Origin: Candidatus Coproplasma stercoravium
Lineage (GTDB): Bacteria > Bacillota > Clostridia > Christensenellales > Borkfalkiaceae
Assembly: GCA_018713165.1 (NCBI GenBank)
Contig: DVFR01000041.1
Coordinates: 1-54,306, forward strand
DNA: 54,306 bases
Direction: 5' to 3'
Part shown: positions 16,091 through 24,817 of the stretch, in pieces
How the letters are laid out: each line of letters starts with the position of its first letter
Position numbering within the stretch: position 1 is the first letter of the stretch
Notes under the pieces: generated by a model
The model's input: the letters and a program-made list of their open reading frames with translations, nothing else
What the model was told of the DNA's origin: nothing
Database searches by the model: none
Program-made: the position numbers and the translations under genes

Positions 16091-17407
16091 TCAGTCGTTT
16101 TCCTTTTTGTCGCGCGTGAGTATCCTTATGGGCGTGCCCGAAAAATCGAACGCCGCGCGCAGGGTATTCTCTAAAAATCTTTCGTACGAAAAGTGCATAA
16201 GCCTGCCGTCGTTTACGAACAGCGCGAACGCGGGCGGAGCTTCGGCAACCTGCGTCGAATAATATATTTTGAGCCTGCGCCCGTTGTATGAGGGCGGCTC
16301 GTTGGCGCGCACGGCGGAGCTTATCACGTCGTTTAAAACGCCCGTCTGTATGCGGCGGTGGGTATTTTCGTAAACTTCCTTTACCGCCGAGAGAATTTTA
16401 TCTACCCTCTGCCCCGTTTTTGCCGAGATATAGAGCGAACGGAAATAATCCATAAACTTCAAATCTTCTTTAAGCTTGTTCTGGAAGGTGTTTATGGTGT
16501 TCGTGTCCTTTTCAATCAAATCCCACTTGTTCATGACGACGAGCGAGGGCTTGCCCTGTTCGTGGACGTAGCCGATGATTCTCGTGTCCTGTTCGGTGAG
16601 CCCCTCGGTGCTGTCCACAACGAGTATGCACACGTCGGCGCGGCGGACGGCGTCGAAGGCGCGCATTACCGAGTAATACTCGACATCGTCCTCCACCTTG
16701 CTCTTTTTTCTTATGCCCGCGGTATCGATTATCGTATATTCCCCGCCGTCGGGCGCGGTGAAGCGCGTATCAATCGCGTCGCGCGTGGTGCCCGCTATAT
16801 CGGTAACTATAGAGCGGTCGAAACCTAAAAGCCTGTTCACAAGGCTCGACTTGCCCGCGTTGGGCTTGCCGACGACGGCAATCTTTATGCTCTCGTCCTC
16901 TTCGTTTGGAATCTTTTCAAAGTAGCTTACGGCCTCGTCCAGAAGGTCGCCTATGCCCGTGCCGTGCTCCGACGAGATTGCATACGGCTCGCCGAGCCCT
17001 AGGGCGTAGAACTCGAAAAGTTTTTCTTCGGAGTAGTTGTCAATTTTGTTGACGACTAAAATTACGGGCTTTTTGCTGCGGCGGAGCATATCGGCGACGT
17101 CGTAGTCGGAGGAGGTGAGCCCCTCCTTTCCGTCGACGAAAAATAAAATGACCTGCGCGGTGTCAATCGCGACCTCCGCCTGCTTTTTAATCTCCCGCCA
17201 CATCGTGTCCTGCGATTTGAGCTCTATGCCGCCCGTATCGACCATGGAAAAGCCATGCCCGCGCCATTCGGCGTCGGCATAGAGGCGGTCGCGGGTGACG
17301 CCCGGTCTGTCTTCTGTTATCGAAATTTTTCTGCCTGCAACTTTATTGAAAAAAGTGCTCTTGCCGACGTTGGGTCTGCCGACTATGGCGACGAGCGGTT
17401 TAGCCAT
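16091..17407 (-). CDS. der: Ribosome-assembly GTPase Der (EngA)
   Basis: This double-domain GTPase is needed for 50S subunit assembly. The first G domain has GRPNVGKSTFFN and DTGG; the second has GKPNAGKSSLVN, DTAGIRKKSK and NKWD. A C-terminal KH-like domain includes the conserved NEPPSYNGRRLKIYY stretch. At 438 residues it is the family length. The GAGGAG ribosome site fits the ATG at 17407. The gene pair der-plsY is common in Firmicutes, often with gpsA following; gpsA is not present here. Confidence 0.97.
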   Translation of the reverse strand: MAKPLVAIVGRPNVGKSTFFNKVAGRKISITEDRPGVTRDRLYADAEWRGHGFSMVDTGGIELKSQDTMWREIKKQAEVAIDTAQVILFFVDGKEGLTSSDYDVADMLRRSKKPVILVVNKIDNYSEEKLFEFYALGLGEPYAISSEHGTGIGDLLDEAVSYFEKIPNEEDESIKIAVVGKPNAGKSSLVNRLLGFDRSIVTDIAGTTRDAIDTRFTAPDGGEYTIIDTAGIRKKSKVEDDVEYYSVMRAFDAVRRADVCILVVDSTEGLTEQDTRIIGYVHEQGKPSLVVMNKWDLIEKDTNTINTFQNKLKEDLKFMDYFRSLYISAKTGQRVDKILSAVKEVYENTHRRIQTGVLNDVISSAVRANEPPSYNGRRLKIYYSTQVAEAPPAFALFVNDGRLMHFSYERFLENTLRAAFDFSGTPIRILTRDKKEND

Positions 17408-17470
17408 ATTGCTCCTCTTAAAACGTTTATTCCACTACATTATAATAAAAAGACGGAATTTTGTAAAGAA

Positions 17471-17505
17471 AAAACGGCTTACCGAACAGGTAAACCGCCT
17501 TTTTT
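17471..17505 (-). terminator. Terminator between a small membrane gene and der
   Basis: A 9-bp stem with one mismatch (17475-17483 with 17489-17497) and a 5-nt loop is flanked by A and U runs. It lies just past the stop of the 115-residue membrane protein and about 64 bp before der, so der-plsY likely has its own promoter. Confidence 0.7.
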
Positions 17506-17518
17506 ACTTTTTGCCTGA

Positions 17519-17866
17519 TTAAAGGTTGAAGCCGATGCCGATGATGCCGCATATGTAGAGAACGAGGGCAACCCAGTAAACTATTTTCCAGTTCTTGCCC
17601 CTGCCGCGGCAGTAATCGTATGCGGGGAACGCAACGGCTACGAGGAGGGCAATCATGGATACCATGCTGCACACGCCCTGAAGAGTGCCCGCCCAGCTTA
17701 TCGTAACGCCGCAAAGATTTAAAAGCGCAACGACGAACGATATGAACATTGCGATTGCCGAGAAAACTATGCCCCAGAATGCGCAGAGTTTGGTTATATC
17801 TCTCCTCTCGCGGTGTTCAACGACTACGCGCTTGGTTCTTTTGGTGGTCTTTTTGTTGTCTGCCAT
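17519..17866 (-). CDS. Small membrane protein with basic N-terminus
   Basis: I do not recognise this family. The protein has 115 residues: a very basic first 25 (KKTTKRTKRVVVEHRERR), then three predicted helices (FSAIAMFISFVVALLNLCG, VCSMVSMIALLVAVAFPAY and VYWVALVLYICGIIGIGFNL). The basic tail is probably cytoplasmic. The ribosome site AAGGAG fits the ATG at 17866. It stands alone between rluD and der with a terminator after it. Confidence 0.7.
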   Translation of the reverse strand: MADNKKTTKRTKRVVVEHRERRDITKLCAFWGIVFSAIAMFISFVVALLNLCGVTISWAGTLQGVCSMVSMIALLVAVAFPAYDYCRGRGKNWKIVYWVALVLYICGIIGIGFNL

Positions 17867-17987
17867 AAAATCATCTCCTTATAATTTTCAGTGATTAAAT
17901 TATAGCACCGCAGCAAAACAAACACAACAATTTGAACGCCGTATGCAATATAAAAAATATTTATACCGCCCATTTCGGCATAATTGG

Positions 17988-18004
17988 TGCGGCAATATGC
18001 CGCA
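17988..18004 (-). terminator. Short hairpin after the rluD stop
   Basis: A perfect 6-bp stem (17988-17993 with 17999-18004) has a 5-nt AT loop directly next to the rluD stop. Its core (TGCGGC...GCCGCA) resembles the dispersed 3' element seen at four other sites. It probably marks the end of the lspA-rluD transcript. Confidence 0.5.
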
Positions 18005-18005
18005 A

Positions 18006-18926
18006 TCAAAGCTCTTTGAGCTTACTTAAAACGGCCGTGAAATAATCGGGAAGAGGAACTTCGAAAGTCATTTTTTCTCCCGTTTTCGGGTGGTTGAACG
18101 AGAGGCGCGCGGCGTGCAGGAGCTGGCCTTTAAGCGCAAATTTCTGCTTTTTTATGCCGTAGACGGGGTCGCCGACAATCGTGTGGCCGAGGTACTTTGC
18201 GTGCACCCTTATCTGGTGCGTTCTGCCCGTATTTAAATCGAAGCGGCAGAGCGTGTAGCCGATGTAGCGCTTTATTACCGAGAAATGCGTTATAGCTAGC
18301 TTGCCCTTGCCTTCGGGCACCACCGCCATTTTAAGCCTGTCTTTGGGGTCGCGTCCGATATACGTGGTTACGGTGCCCTCGTCCTCCTTTAAGTTGCCCT
18401 CCAAAAGGGCGACGTACGTGCGCGCGCACGTTTTATCGGCAATCTGGGCGGAGAGGCTTAAGTGCGCGGCGTCGTTTTTTGCCACGACTAAAAGCCCCGA
18501 AGTATCTTTGTCTATGCGGTGGACGATGCCGGGGCGGATAACGCCGTTTATGCCGCTCAAATTATCGAGGTTATACAAAAGAGCGTTTACGAGCGTGCCC
18601 TCCTTGTTGCCGTTGCCCATGTGCACCGTCATGCCCTGCGGCTTGTTTATAACCGCCAAATCGGCGTCCTGATATACGATATCGAGGGGAATCGCCTCGG
18701 GCTTTACCGAGTATTCCTCCGCAGGCGGGACGGTAATTTTTACCTCGTCGCCCTGCCTTACCCCCTGCGAGGGTTTTACCGGTTTTCCGTTAATTTCAAC
18801 GCCGCCGCTTTCAAATATTTTTTTGAGCGCGGAACGCGTTAGTTGCGGCATATTGCCGCTTAAATATAAGTCGGCGCGTGGATACGCGCCGTCGCTTACA
18901 AAACTGAATTTTTCACTCCCGTCCAT
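18006..18926 (-). CDS. rluD: RluA/RluD-family 23S rRNA pseudouridine synthase
   Basis: The enzyme isomerises uridines in 23S rRNA. An S4 RNA-binding domain covers about the first 70 residues (LTRSALKKIFESGGVEINGK). The catalytic domain has the HRIDKDTSGLLVVAK motif with the nucleophilic Asp and GRTHQIRVHAKYLGHTIVGD. At about 306 residues it is the family length. The ATG at 18926 has GGGTGA 6 nt upstream; a GTG three codons earlier is possible. It overlaps the end of lspA by 14 nt, the usual lspA-rluD pairing. Whether it is RluD, RluC or another member in specificity cannot be told from sequence. Confidence 0.92.
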   Translation of the reverse strand: MDGSEKFSFVSDGAYPRADLYLSGNMPQLTRSALKKIFESGGVEINGKPVKPSQGVRQGDEVKITVPPAEEYSVKPEAIPLDIVYQDADLAVINKPQGMTVHMGNGNKEGTLVNALLYNLDNLSGINGVIRPGIVHRIDKDTSGLLVVAKNDAAHLSLSAQIADKTCARTYVALLEGNLKEDEGTVTTYIGRDPKDRLKMAVVPEGKGKLAITHFSVIKRYIGYTLCRFDLNTGRTHQIRVHAKYLGHTIVGDPVYGIKKQKFALKGQLLHAARLSFNHPKTGEKMTFEVPLPDYFTAVLSKLKEL

Positions 18927-19629
18927 CGTTTTCACCCGTATTTTGGGCGCTGTTTACGCCCGTATTCTTTGCGCCCGATTGCGTATTTTCGCCGCCGTGC
19001 GCATCTTCGCGTTCGGACGAGGTTTCGCCATCTGCGGCGGGGACGGATAAAGCCTTCTTTTCATCCTCCTTTTTCTTCTGCGCAGCCTTCGCCTTTTTGG
19101 TGAGGGGGAACGCAGCCCATTCGTTTAAAAACAGGAGGTCTATAACTGCGAGAACCAGCCCGACCATCAGCCAGATATCGGCAAAGTTGCACACGAACGA
19201 CACGAACCCGAAGTCCATGGCGATAAAATCGCGCACGTAGCCGAAGGCGAGCCTGTCGACAAGGTTGCCGAGCGCGCCCGCCGTAGCCATATACAGGCAA
19301 AGCTTTAAGAGCGTAAACCGCTCGGGCAAAAGAAGCACTATGGCGATAAACACGGGCACGGCGATAAACGTGAGCGTGATGAACAGCGGCATCGCCCACG
19401 AAGTGCCGCCGCCCATGCCGAGGCTTGCGCCGTCGTTATGCACGACGTTAACCACCCCGATAAAGCCGGGGATAAGCGAAAAACTCCAACCGTCGGCTTC
19501 GGCGAAGTGCTTTGTGAGAAGGTCGGCGGCGAGCATCGCTATTCCTATTCCGAGGAAGAGTGCGCTCTTCCAGCCGAAACACTCCCTTATCCTGCGGCCG
19601 ATTTTTACAAAAAAGTCCTTAACTTTCAT
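18913..19629 (-). CDS. lspA: Lipoprotein signal peptidase with long C-terminal tail
   Basis: This inner-membrane aspartyl protease cleaves prolipoprotein signal peptides. The catalytic Asp residues are in GNLVDRLAFGYVRDF and VCNFADIWLM; the conserved AADLLTKHF and VVHNDGASLGM segments are present. The membrane core ends near residue 165. About 70 further residues follow, very charged and polar (KKAKAAQKKKEDEKK, then a Ser/Asn/Gly/Glu-rich end), which is unusual because LspA is normally 150-170 residues. Its substrates include the lipoproteins seen in this window. A TATAAT box lies 11 nt before the ATG. Confidence 0.93.
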   Translation of the reverse strand: MKVKDFFVKIGRRIRECFGWKSALFLGIGIAMLAADLLTKHFAEADGWSFSLIPGFIGVVNVVHNDGASLGMGGGTSWAMPLFITLTFIAVPVFIAIVLLLPERFTLLKLCLYMATAGALGNLVDRLAFGYVRDFIAMDFGFVSFVCNFADIWLMVGLVLAVIDLLFLNEWAAFPLTKKAKAAQKKKEDEKKALSVPAADGETSSEREDAHGGENTQSGAKNTGVNSAQNTGENDGRE

Positions 19630-19742
19630 AACGTGGTATTATTATAGCACAGACGGATAAAAAACTTAACCGTTTTGAGGTGAAAATTAATTGAATACAA
19701 AAATTAAAACGCGAGGGACGCCTGAAACGGCGCGTGTGGCGC

Positions 19743-19771
19743 TTTACATATTTTTGCGGCGATGATATAAT
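19743..19771 (+). promoter_or_regulatory. Promoter of the CDF gene, TTTACA-17-TATAAT
   Basis: A near-consensus -35 (19743-19748) and a perfect -10 (19766-19771) are separated by 17 bp, giving a leader of about 25 nt. A five-codon mini-ORF (19790-19807, MADRI) ends across the CDF start codon. Confidence 0.7.
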
Positions 19772-19803
19772 ATATTGAAAATAAATTTTATGGCAGACAG
19801 AAT

Positions 19804-20967
19804 ATGAGCGAACTACTTTTGAGGCTTTTCGTGCCGAAAGGCAGCCCCGACGACCCGAAGGTGCGCACGCGCTGCGGACTGCTTTCAGGAATTACGGGAA
19901 TTATTATGAATATACTGCTCGTCGCGGGCAAACTTACGGTGGGCATAATCGCGGGGTCGGTGGCGATAATCGCCGACGCCGTGAACAACTTCTCCGACGC
20001 GGCGTCATCCGTGATTACGCTTGCGGGGTTCAAACTTGCAGGGCAGAGGCCCGACAAGGAACATCCCTTCGGACACGGCAGGATTGAATACGTTGCGGGG
20101 CTTATCGTTTCGGTACTCATTATATTTATGGGCTTCGAGCTGGCGCGCTCTTCCATCGAAAAGATTATTTCGCCCGAGGCGACAATCTTTTCGTACGCCG
20201 CCATGGGCGTGCTGATTGCGGCGATACTCGTAAAATTATGGCTGTTCTACTTTAACAGAAAAATTGCAAAGCGCATAAACTCCGCCTCTATCGCGGCGAC
20301 TTCAATGGACTCGCTCACCGACGTCATTGCCACCGCCGTGGTACTCGCCGCGCTGATAGGCGGACAGTACACCGACTTCCCGATAGACGGCGTTGCGGGC
20401 GTTATTGTGGCAATATTCATATTCAGGTCGGGCTGGGGCGCGGTAAAATCGACCCAGGCGCCGCTGCTCGGGAGACCGATGAGCAAGGAACTGGCCGACG
20501 CGATTGACAAACTCGCCTTGGAGCACGAAAATATTTTGGGCATACACGACCTTATTTACCACGACTACGGCCCCGGCAGAGCGATAGTAAGCTTCCATGC
20601 AGAGGTGCCCGCAGACAGAAACCTGATGGAGACGCACGAACTTATCGACCACATAGAGCGCGAAATACGCGACAAATTCGGGATAGAGGCAGTGATACAC
20701 ATGGACCCGATAGTCGTCGACGGCGACACCGAGGAGATGCGCGACCTTGTGGAGAGCGTTGCAAAGGGCATACACCCCGACGCCACCGTGCACGATTTGA
20801 GAATTGCCAACTGGAACGATATACGAAACGTTTACTTCGACATAATAGTCCCCTACGGACTGGATATATCCGACGAGGAGATAGAAAAGCGCGTTAAGGA
20901 GGAGATAGCAAAAAAGTGCGGAATGAACGCCGTAATACACGTGGAGCACCCGTTTATAGAGAGCTGA
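19804..20967 (+). CDS. Cation diffusion facilitator (Zn/Mn/Fe efflux)
   Basis: This 387-residue inner-membrane metal/proton antiporter has six predicted helices in the first 220 residues and a cytoplasmic dimerisation domain after them. Metal-site motifs are ADAVNNFSDAAS in helix 2 and SMDSLTDVIAT in helix 5, plus the HPFGHGRIEYVAGL signature of the family. The C-terminal region continues past one dimerisation domain into a second, similar alpha/beta stretch (ATVHDLRIANWNDIRNVYFD), longer than classic 300-residue CDFs. No ribosome site is evident; the start overlaps a five-codon upstream mini-ORF (ATGA), suggesting coupling. Metal specificity is not clear. Confidence 0.92.
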   Translation: MSELLLRLFVPKGSPDDPKVRTRCGLLSGITGIIMNILLVAGKLTVGIIAGSVAIIADAVNNFSDAASSVITLAGFKLAGQRPDKEHPFGHGRIEYVAGLIVSVLIIFMGFELARSSIEKIISPEATIFSYAAMGVLIAAILVKLWLFYFNRKIAKRINSASIAATSMDSLTDVIATAVVLAALIGGQYTDFPIDGVAGVIVAIFIFRSGWGAVKSTQAPLLGRPMSKELADAIDKLALEHENILGIHDLIYHDYGPGRAIVSFHAEVPADRNLMETHELIDHIEREIRDKFGIEAVIHMDPIVVDGDTEEMRDLVESVAKGIHPDATVHDLRIANWNDIRNVYFDIIVPYGLDISDEEIEKRVKEEIAKKCGMNAVIHVEHPFIES

Positions 20968-21040
20968 AAATGCTCCGCAACGCCAAAGGCGGAACAAAGT
21001 TTTTGAGCCTGAAAACCGCAATAAAAAATATGTATATTAA

Positions 21041-21081
21041 AAACGTGTGCGCCGCGGAAAATTTCCGCGGCGCACACGTTT
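21041..21081. terminator. Bidirectional terminator (20-bp perfect stem)
   Basis: Arms 21041-21060 and 21062-21081 are perfectly complementary. It separates the CDF gene (+) from the convergent gene at 21113. Its GTGTGCGCCGCGG arm resembles the stem at 31987-32022; both sit next to a copy of the dispersed CATATG element. Confidence 0.85.
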
Positions 21082-21082
21082 A

Positions 21083-21106
21083 GTTCAGGCATATGTGCCG
21101 TTCAAT
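21083..21106. repeat. Diverged copy of the dispersed 3' element
   Basis: About 19 of 24 positions match the copy at 31939-31962, with the GGCATATGTGC core identical. It begins 7 nt past the stop of the sugar-transferase-like gene on the minus strand. Confidence 0.5.
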
Positions 21107-21112
21107 TAAAGT

Positions 21113-21859
21113 TCAGCCGACGCGGCTCTTCGCTCTTTTAAACTCTTCAACCTCGCCGTCGGCAAGCTTTTGCGCCTCTTCAAGCTGTTCCGCGGTTATT
21201 TCGCCGCGGGCAAGGAGTTCTTCGGCATAGCCTTCCCCTCCCACGCACAGAAACTCTCCCTTTTCGCCGCGCATGGCGCGGAGCATGGAAGTGAAGAACG
21301 CGCGCACGTCGGAAAGCAGCGAGCGTTTTTTTGCATAGTCGCAATCGGCGGCGAACATCTCCTCGTATTCGGGGCGGCGGGCAAACGCGAGCGCCGCGGA
21401 AGAGAAAATTCCCGGGCGTACGTCGAAGCGCGCCTCGTATTCGTCGTCTATGAGCGCGCCGTCTCTGAGGGATATCGGCGAGGGCCCCACGAGCGACATT
21501 TTGCCCGAAATTACGCTTAAAAGAAGGGGAAAATATTTCAGGGCGCTGCCGCTTATGTAGCTCTTTTTATCACCGCGCGAAAAATCGGAAAACACGCGCA
21601 CGCACACGGGCTTGCCGCCCTTGCCCACTATCCAGTGCTTTTCACACACCTTTTTCGCATGTTTTTTTACGATGACTGCGCATACTGCGGTCGCGGGAGA
21701 GATTATAACAAAGAATATCAGCCCGAAGAGAAAATCGAGAAAGGCTTTGGCAAAGAAGCGGTAGTTTACCGCGAGGAAAAATATTATTATCGCCAGAGCG
21801 ACTATGGTAAAAATTGCTATGCCCGCGGGCGAAGCCATAAATTTTAAAAATTCTTCCAT
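21113..21859 (-). CDS. Degenerate bacterial sugar-transferase-like membrane protein
   Basis: The 248-residue protein has two N-terminal hydrophobic segments (about 12-32 and 40-60). A following region resembles the C-terminus of polyprenyl-phosphate sugar phosphotransferases (WcaJ/PglC type): LLSVISGKMSLVGPSPISL and YEARFDVRPGI correspond to the family's GDMSLVGPRP and R-x-x-x-x-PGITG. However, the catalytic Asp-Glu region expected before this (S-L-D-E-L-P-Q) reads GSALKYFPLL, so the usual enzyme centre seems lost. The C-terminus adds a charged helical stretch (GEITAEQLEEAQKLADGE). Possibly a non-catalytic relative; function unknown. It follows engB by 2 bp in the same operon. Confidence 0.65.
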   Translation of the reverse strand: MEEFLKFMASPAGIAIFTIVALAIIIFFLAVNYRFFAKAFLDFLFGLIFFVIISPATAVCAVIVKKHAKKVCEKHWIVGKGGKPVCVRVFSDFSRGDKKSYISGSALKYFPLLLSVISGKMSLVGPSPISLRDGALIDDEYEARFDVRPGIFSSAALAFARRPEYEEMFAADCDYAKKRSLLSDVRAFFTSMLRAMRGEKGEFLCVGGEGYAEELLARGEITAEQLEEAQKLADGEVEEFKRAKSRVG

Positions 21860-21861
21860 CG

Positions 21862-22488
21862 TTACTCCTCCTCCCCGTCTGAAAGCCCGCCGGGCGGCTC
21901 GCCGTAAAGCTCAATCACGCCCTCTATGCGCGAGAGAACTTTATCGAGCCCGACCCTCGTCTGCGAGGAAGTAATAATCACGTCATCTGCGCCGCACTTT
22001 AATTTTGCGGCGATATTTTTTGCCCCGTTTAGCCCCGCCATGCGCGAAACCTTGTCCGCCTTGGTAGCTATAACCGTGAAAGGTATGAGCCCCGCATATA
22101 AAAATCCGACCATGTTCACGTCGTCGGCGGTGGGGTCGTGGCGGATATCGACGAGCGAAAAGGCGTGGCTGCAGTTTGACCTGTCGGCAAAGAAATCTTC
22201 CATTAGCCGCGCCCAGCGCGCCTTTTCCGCCTTGGATACCTTTGCAAAGCCGTAACCGGGGAGGTCGGCGAGAATAAACGCACCGAAATCGAAGTAGTTC
22301 ACAAGCCGCGTCCTTCCCGGGTCCTTTGAAACGCGGGCGAGCTTTTTGCGGTTTGCAAGCATGTTTATAAAGCTCGATTTGCCCACGTTCGACTTGCCGC
22401 ACACGGCGATTATCGGCTTTTCGGCGCGGATAAACTGCGATTTCGATGCCGCGCTCGTTATAAATGCGACGTCGGTTATTTTAAGCAT
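21862..22488 (-). CDS. engB: Ribosome-assembly GTPase EngB (YsxC/YihA)
   Basis: This small GTPase is required for 50S maturation. In 208 residues it shows G1 GKSNVGKSSFIN, G3 DLPGYGFAKVSKAEK with the family's PGYG signature, G4 ATKADK and G5 SSQTRVG. It lies 19 bp after lon, matching the conserved Firmicute order clpX-lon-engB. Confidence 0.96.
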   Translation of the reverse strand: MLKITDVAFITSAASKSQFIRAEKPIIAVCGKSNVGKSSFINMLANRKKLARVSKDPGRTRLVNYFDFGAFILADLPGYGFAKVSKAEKARWARLMEDFFADRSNCSHAFSLVDIRHDPTADDVNMVGFLYAGLIPFTVIATKADKVSRMAGLNGAKNIAAKLKCGADDVIITSSQTRVGLDKVLSRIEGVIELYGEPPGGLSDGEEE

Positions 22489-22507
22489 ATGTGCCGTCCT
22501 TTTCGGC

Positions 22508-24817
22508 TTAAAGCCCCACGATTGCGTTGTGGAAAACCGCGCCGACGTTGTTTACGGGAATGAAGTGTATTTTTTCGCGCACGTTCCTGGGAATCTCTTC
22601 GAGGTCCTTTTGGTTGTCCTCGGGAATGATTACGTTTTTAACGCCCGTGCGGTAGGCGGCGAGCGCCTTCTCCTTTAACCCGCCTATGGGCAGAACGTTG
22701 CCGCGCAGCGTAATTTCGCCCGTCATGGCGATATCCCCGCGCACGGGCTTTCCGGTGAACGCCGAAAGGATTGCCGTCGCCATGGTTATACCCGCGCTGG
22801 GTCCGTCTTTGGGGGTCGCGCCCTCGGGAACGTGAATATGGATATCTGTGGTATCGAACGCCGAATCGTCTATTCCGTAGCTGCGGCTGTTGGAGCGGAT
22901 ATAGCTTATCGCGGCGCGGGCGCTCTCCTTCATCACGTCGCCAAGTTTGCCCGTGAGCTGAATGTCGCCCTTGCCGTGCATTGCCGAAACTTCTATCGTG
23001 AGAGTCGTTCCGCCGACAGCCGTCCACGCAAGTCCCGTAGCCGCGCCAACCTCGTCGCGGCGGGGCGTATCAAAGTCCTGCCTGAACCTTGCGGGGCCGA
23101 GCAGGGCATGGAGGCTTTCGGCCGTGACTTTGCGCTTAGATTTGGCGCCCTCCGCCACTTTTACAGCAATCTTGCGGCATACGGCGTCGATAGTGCGCTC
23201 CAGCGTGCGGACGCCCGCTTCGCGGGTGTAGCCCTCTATCATGGCGCGGAGCGCGCCTTCGGTAAAGGTGACGTCGCCCTCTTTGAGCCCGTTTGCTTCG
23301 AGCCGCTTGGGGATAAGATAGCGCCTTGCTATCTGCAACTTCTCCTCCTCGGTGTAGCCGCTTATCTCTATGAGCTCCATTCTGTCGAGAAGGGGCGAAG
23401 GAATAGTTTCGACGGAGTTCGCCGTGGTTATGAAAAGCACCTTGGAAAGGTCGTACGGAACTTCGAGATACCTGTCGCGGAAGGTGTTGTTCTGGGCAGG
23501 GTCGAGCACTTCCAGAAGGGCGCTGGCAGGGTCGCCGCGCATATCTGAGGAGAGCTTGTCTATCTCGTCAAGAAGGAACACAGGGTTGATTGAGCCCGCG
23601 TTTTTGAGCCCGTAGATTATGCGCCCCGGCATTGCGCCGACGTAGGTGCGGCGGTGACCCCTGATTTCGGCCTCGTCCTTAACGCCGCCGAGGCTCATGC
23701 GCACGAATTTGCGCCCGAGAGAGCGCGCGACGGAGGTAGCGATAGAAGTTTTGCCGACGCCCGGAGGGCCTACGAAGCACAGAATGGGCGCCTTTAAGTT
23801 GCCCGTGAGCTTTAAAACGGCGAGGTATTCGGTTATCCTCTCCTTAATCTTTTCAAGCCCGTAGTGGTCTTCGTTGAGAATTTTCACCGCGTCGCCGAGG
23901 TTTTCGGTGTCCTCCGTCTCCTCCTTCCACGGCAGGTCTATGAGCCAGTCGAGGTAGTTGCGTATCACAGTGTATTCGGGAGAGGACGACGACATCTTGT
24001 CCATGCGCGCAATCTCTTTGAGCGCCTTCTCCTCTATCTCCTGCGGCATGCCCTTTTCTTTAATCTTGTTTGCAAGTTCCTCGCGCTCGTCCTCGTCGTC
24101 GCCGAGTTCGGCGTGAATGGCTTTGAGCTGTTCGCGCAGATAATATTCGCGCTGGTTTTTATCTATGTTCTGGCGCACGGCGTTGTTTATTTTGCGCGCG
24201 AGGCGCATTATTTCAAGCTCGTCGTTCAAACACCTCTCCAGCATGCGCAGGCGCTCGGTCACGTTTTCGCACTCGAGAATTTTCTGCTTGACCTCGTCGC
24301 GCAGGGGCAGACTGTTTGCGGCGACGTTTACGTATTCGTCGGGGTCGCCGCACCTGTCGAGGCGGGCGACTGAGTCCTTGGATATTCTGCTCTCTGTCGA
24401 GGTAATGTCGCGCATTATGTCTTTTGCGGTGCGGAAATATGCCTCCTCGAGCGTGGGGTCGCCGTGAACGGGCTTAATCTCGTCGGCCTCGGCGAGGAAA
24501 CACTCGTCGAACGAAAATCTGCGCACGCGCACGCGGCACAGTCCTTCGGCGAGGATACGCACGCTGTCGGATGGAAGGCGCGTTATCTGTTTTATCTTTA
24601 CAACCGTGCCTACCGTACAGATGTCGTCTGCCGTTATCTCGTCCTTTTCGGGCTCGGGCTGGACGCAGACGAGGAGTTGCATGTCGCCGTCGGCGGCGCG
24701 CTTAACCGCAGTGAGCGATATAAGCCTGCCCGCGTCGAACGACACGACGGTATCGGGGAATATGACCCTGCCGCGCATGGGCACTACGGGTATTTCGTCG
24801 TAATATCTGATTGACAT
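22508..24817 (-). CDS. lon: ATP-dependent protease Lon
   Basis: This cytoplasmic hexameric protease has 769 residues, the standard length. The N-terminal LAN domain ([18 protein letters not shown]), a coiled-coil ([20 protein letters not shown]), AAA+ Walker [12 protein letters not shown] and Walker [11 protein letters not shown] are present. The C-terminal protease domain has the catalytic Ser in [13 protein letters not shown] and Lys in [15 protein letters not shown]. The start is at 24817, followed upstream by a long repeat-filled gap, so lon probably has its own promoter apart from clpX. No CIRCE or other heat-shock operator was recognised. Confidence 0.97.
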   Translation of the reverse strand: MSIRYYDEIPVVPMRGRVIFPDTVVSFDAGRLISLTAVKRAADGDMQLLVCVQPEPEKDEITADDICTVGTVVKIKQITRLPSDSVRILAEGLCRVRVRRFSFDECFLAEADEIKPVHGDPTLEEAYFRTAKDIMRDITSTESRISKDSVARLDRCGDPDEYVNVAANSLPLRDEVKQKILECENVTERLRMLERCLNDELEIMRLARKINNAVRQNIDKNQREYYLREQLKAIHAELGDDEDEREELANKIKEKGMPQEIEEKALKEIARMDKMSSSSPEYTVIRNYLDWLIDLPWKEETEDTENLGDAVKILNEDHYGLEKIKERITEYLAVLKLTGNLKAPILCFVGPPGVGKTSIATSVARSLGRKFVRMSLGGVKDEAEIRGHRRTYVGAMPGRIIYGLKNAGSINPVFLLDEIDKLSSDMRGDPASALLEVLDPAQNNTFRDRYLEVPYDLSKVLFITTANSVETIPSPLLDRMELIEISGYTEEEKLQIARRYLIPKRLEANGLKEGDVTFTEGALRAMIEGYTREAGVRTLERTIDAVCRKIAVKVAEGAKSKRKVTAESLHALLGPARFRQDFDTPRRDEVGAATGLAWTAVGGTTLTIEVSAMHGKGDIQLTGKLGDVMKESARAAISYIRSNSRSYGIDDSAFDTTDIHIHVPEGATPKDGPSAGITMATAILSAFTGKPVRGDIAMTGEITLRGNVLPIGGLKEKALAAYRTGVKNVIIPEDNQKDLEEIPRNVREKIHFIPVNNVGAVFHNAIVGL

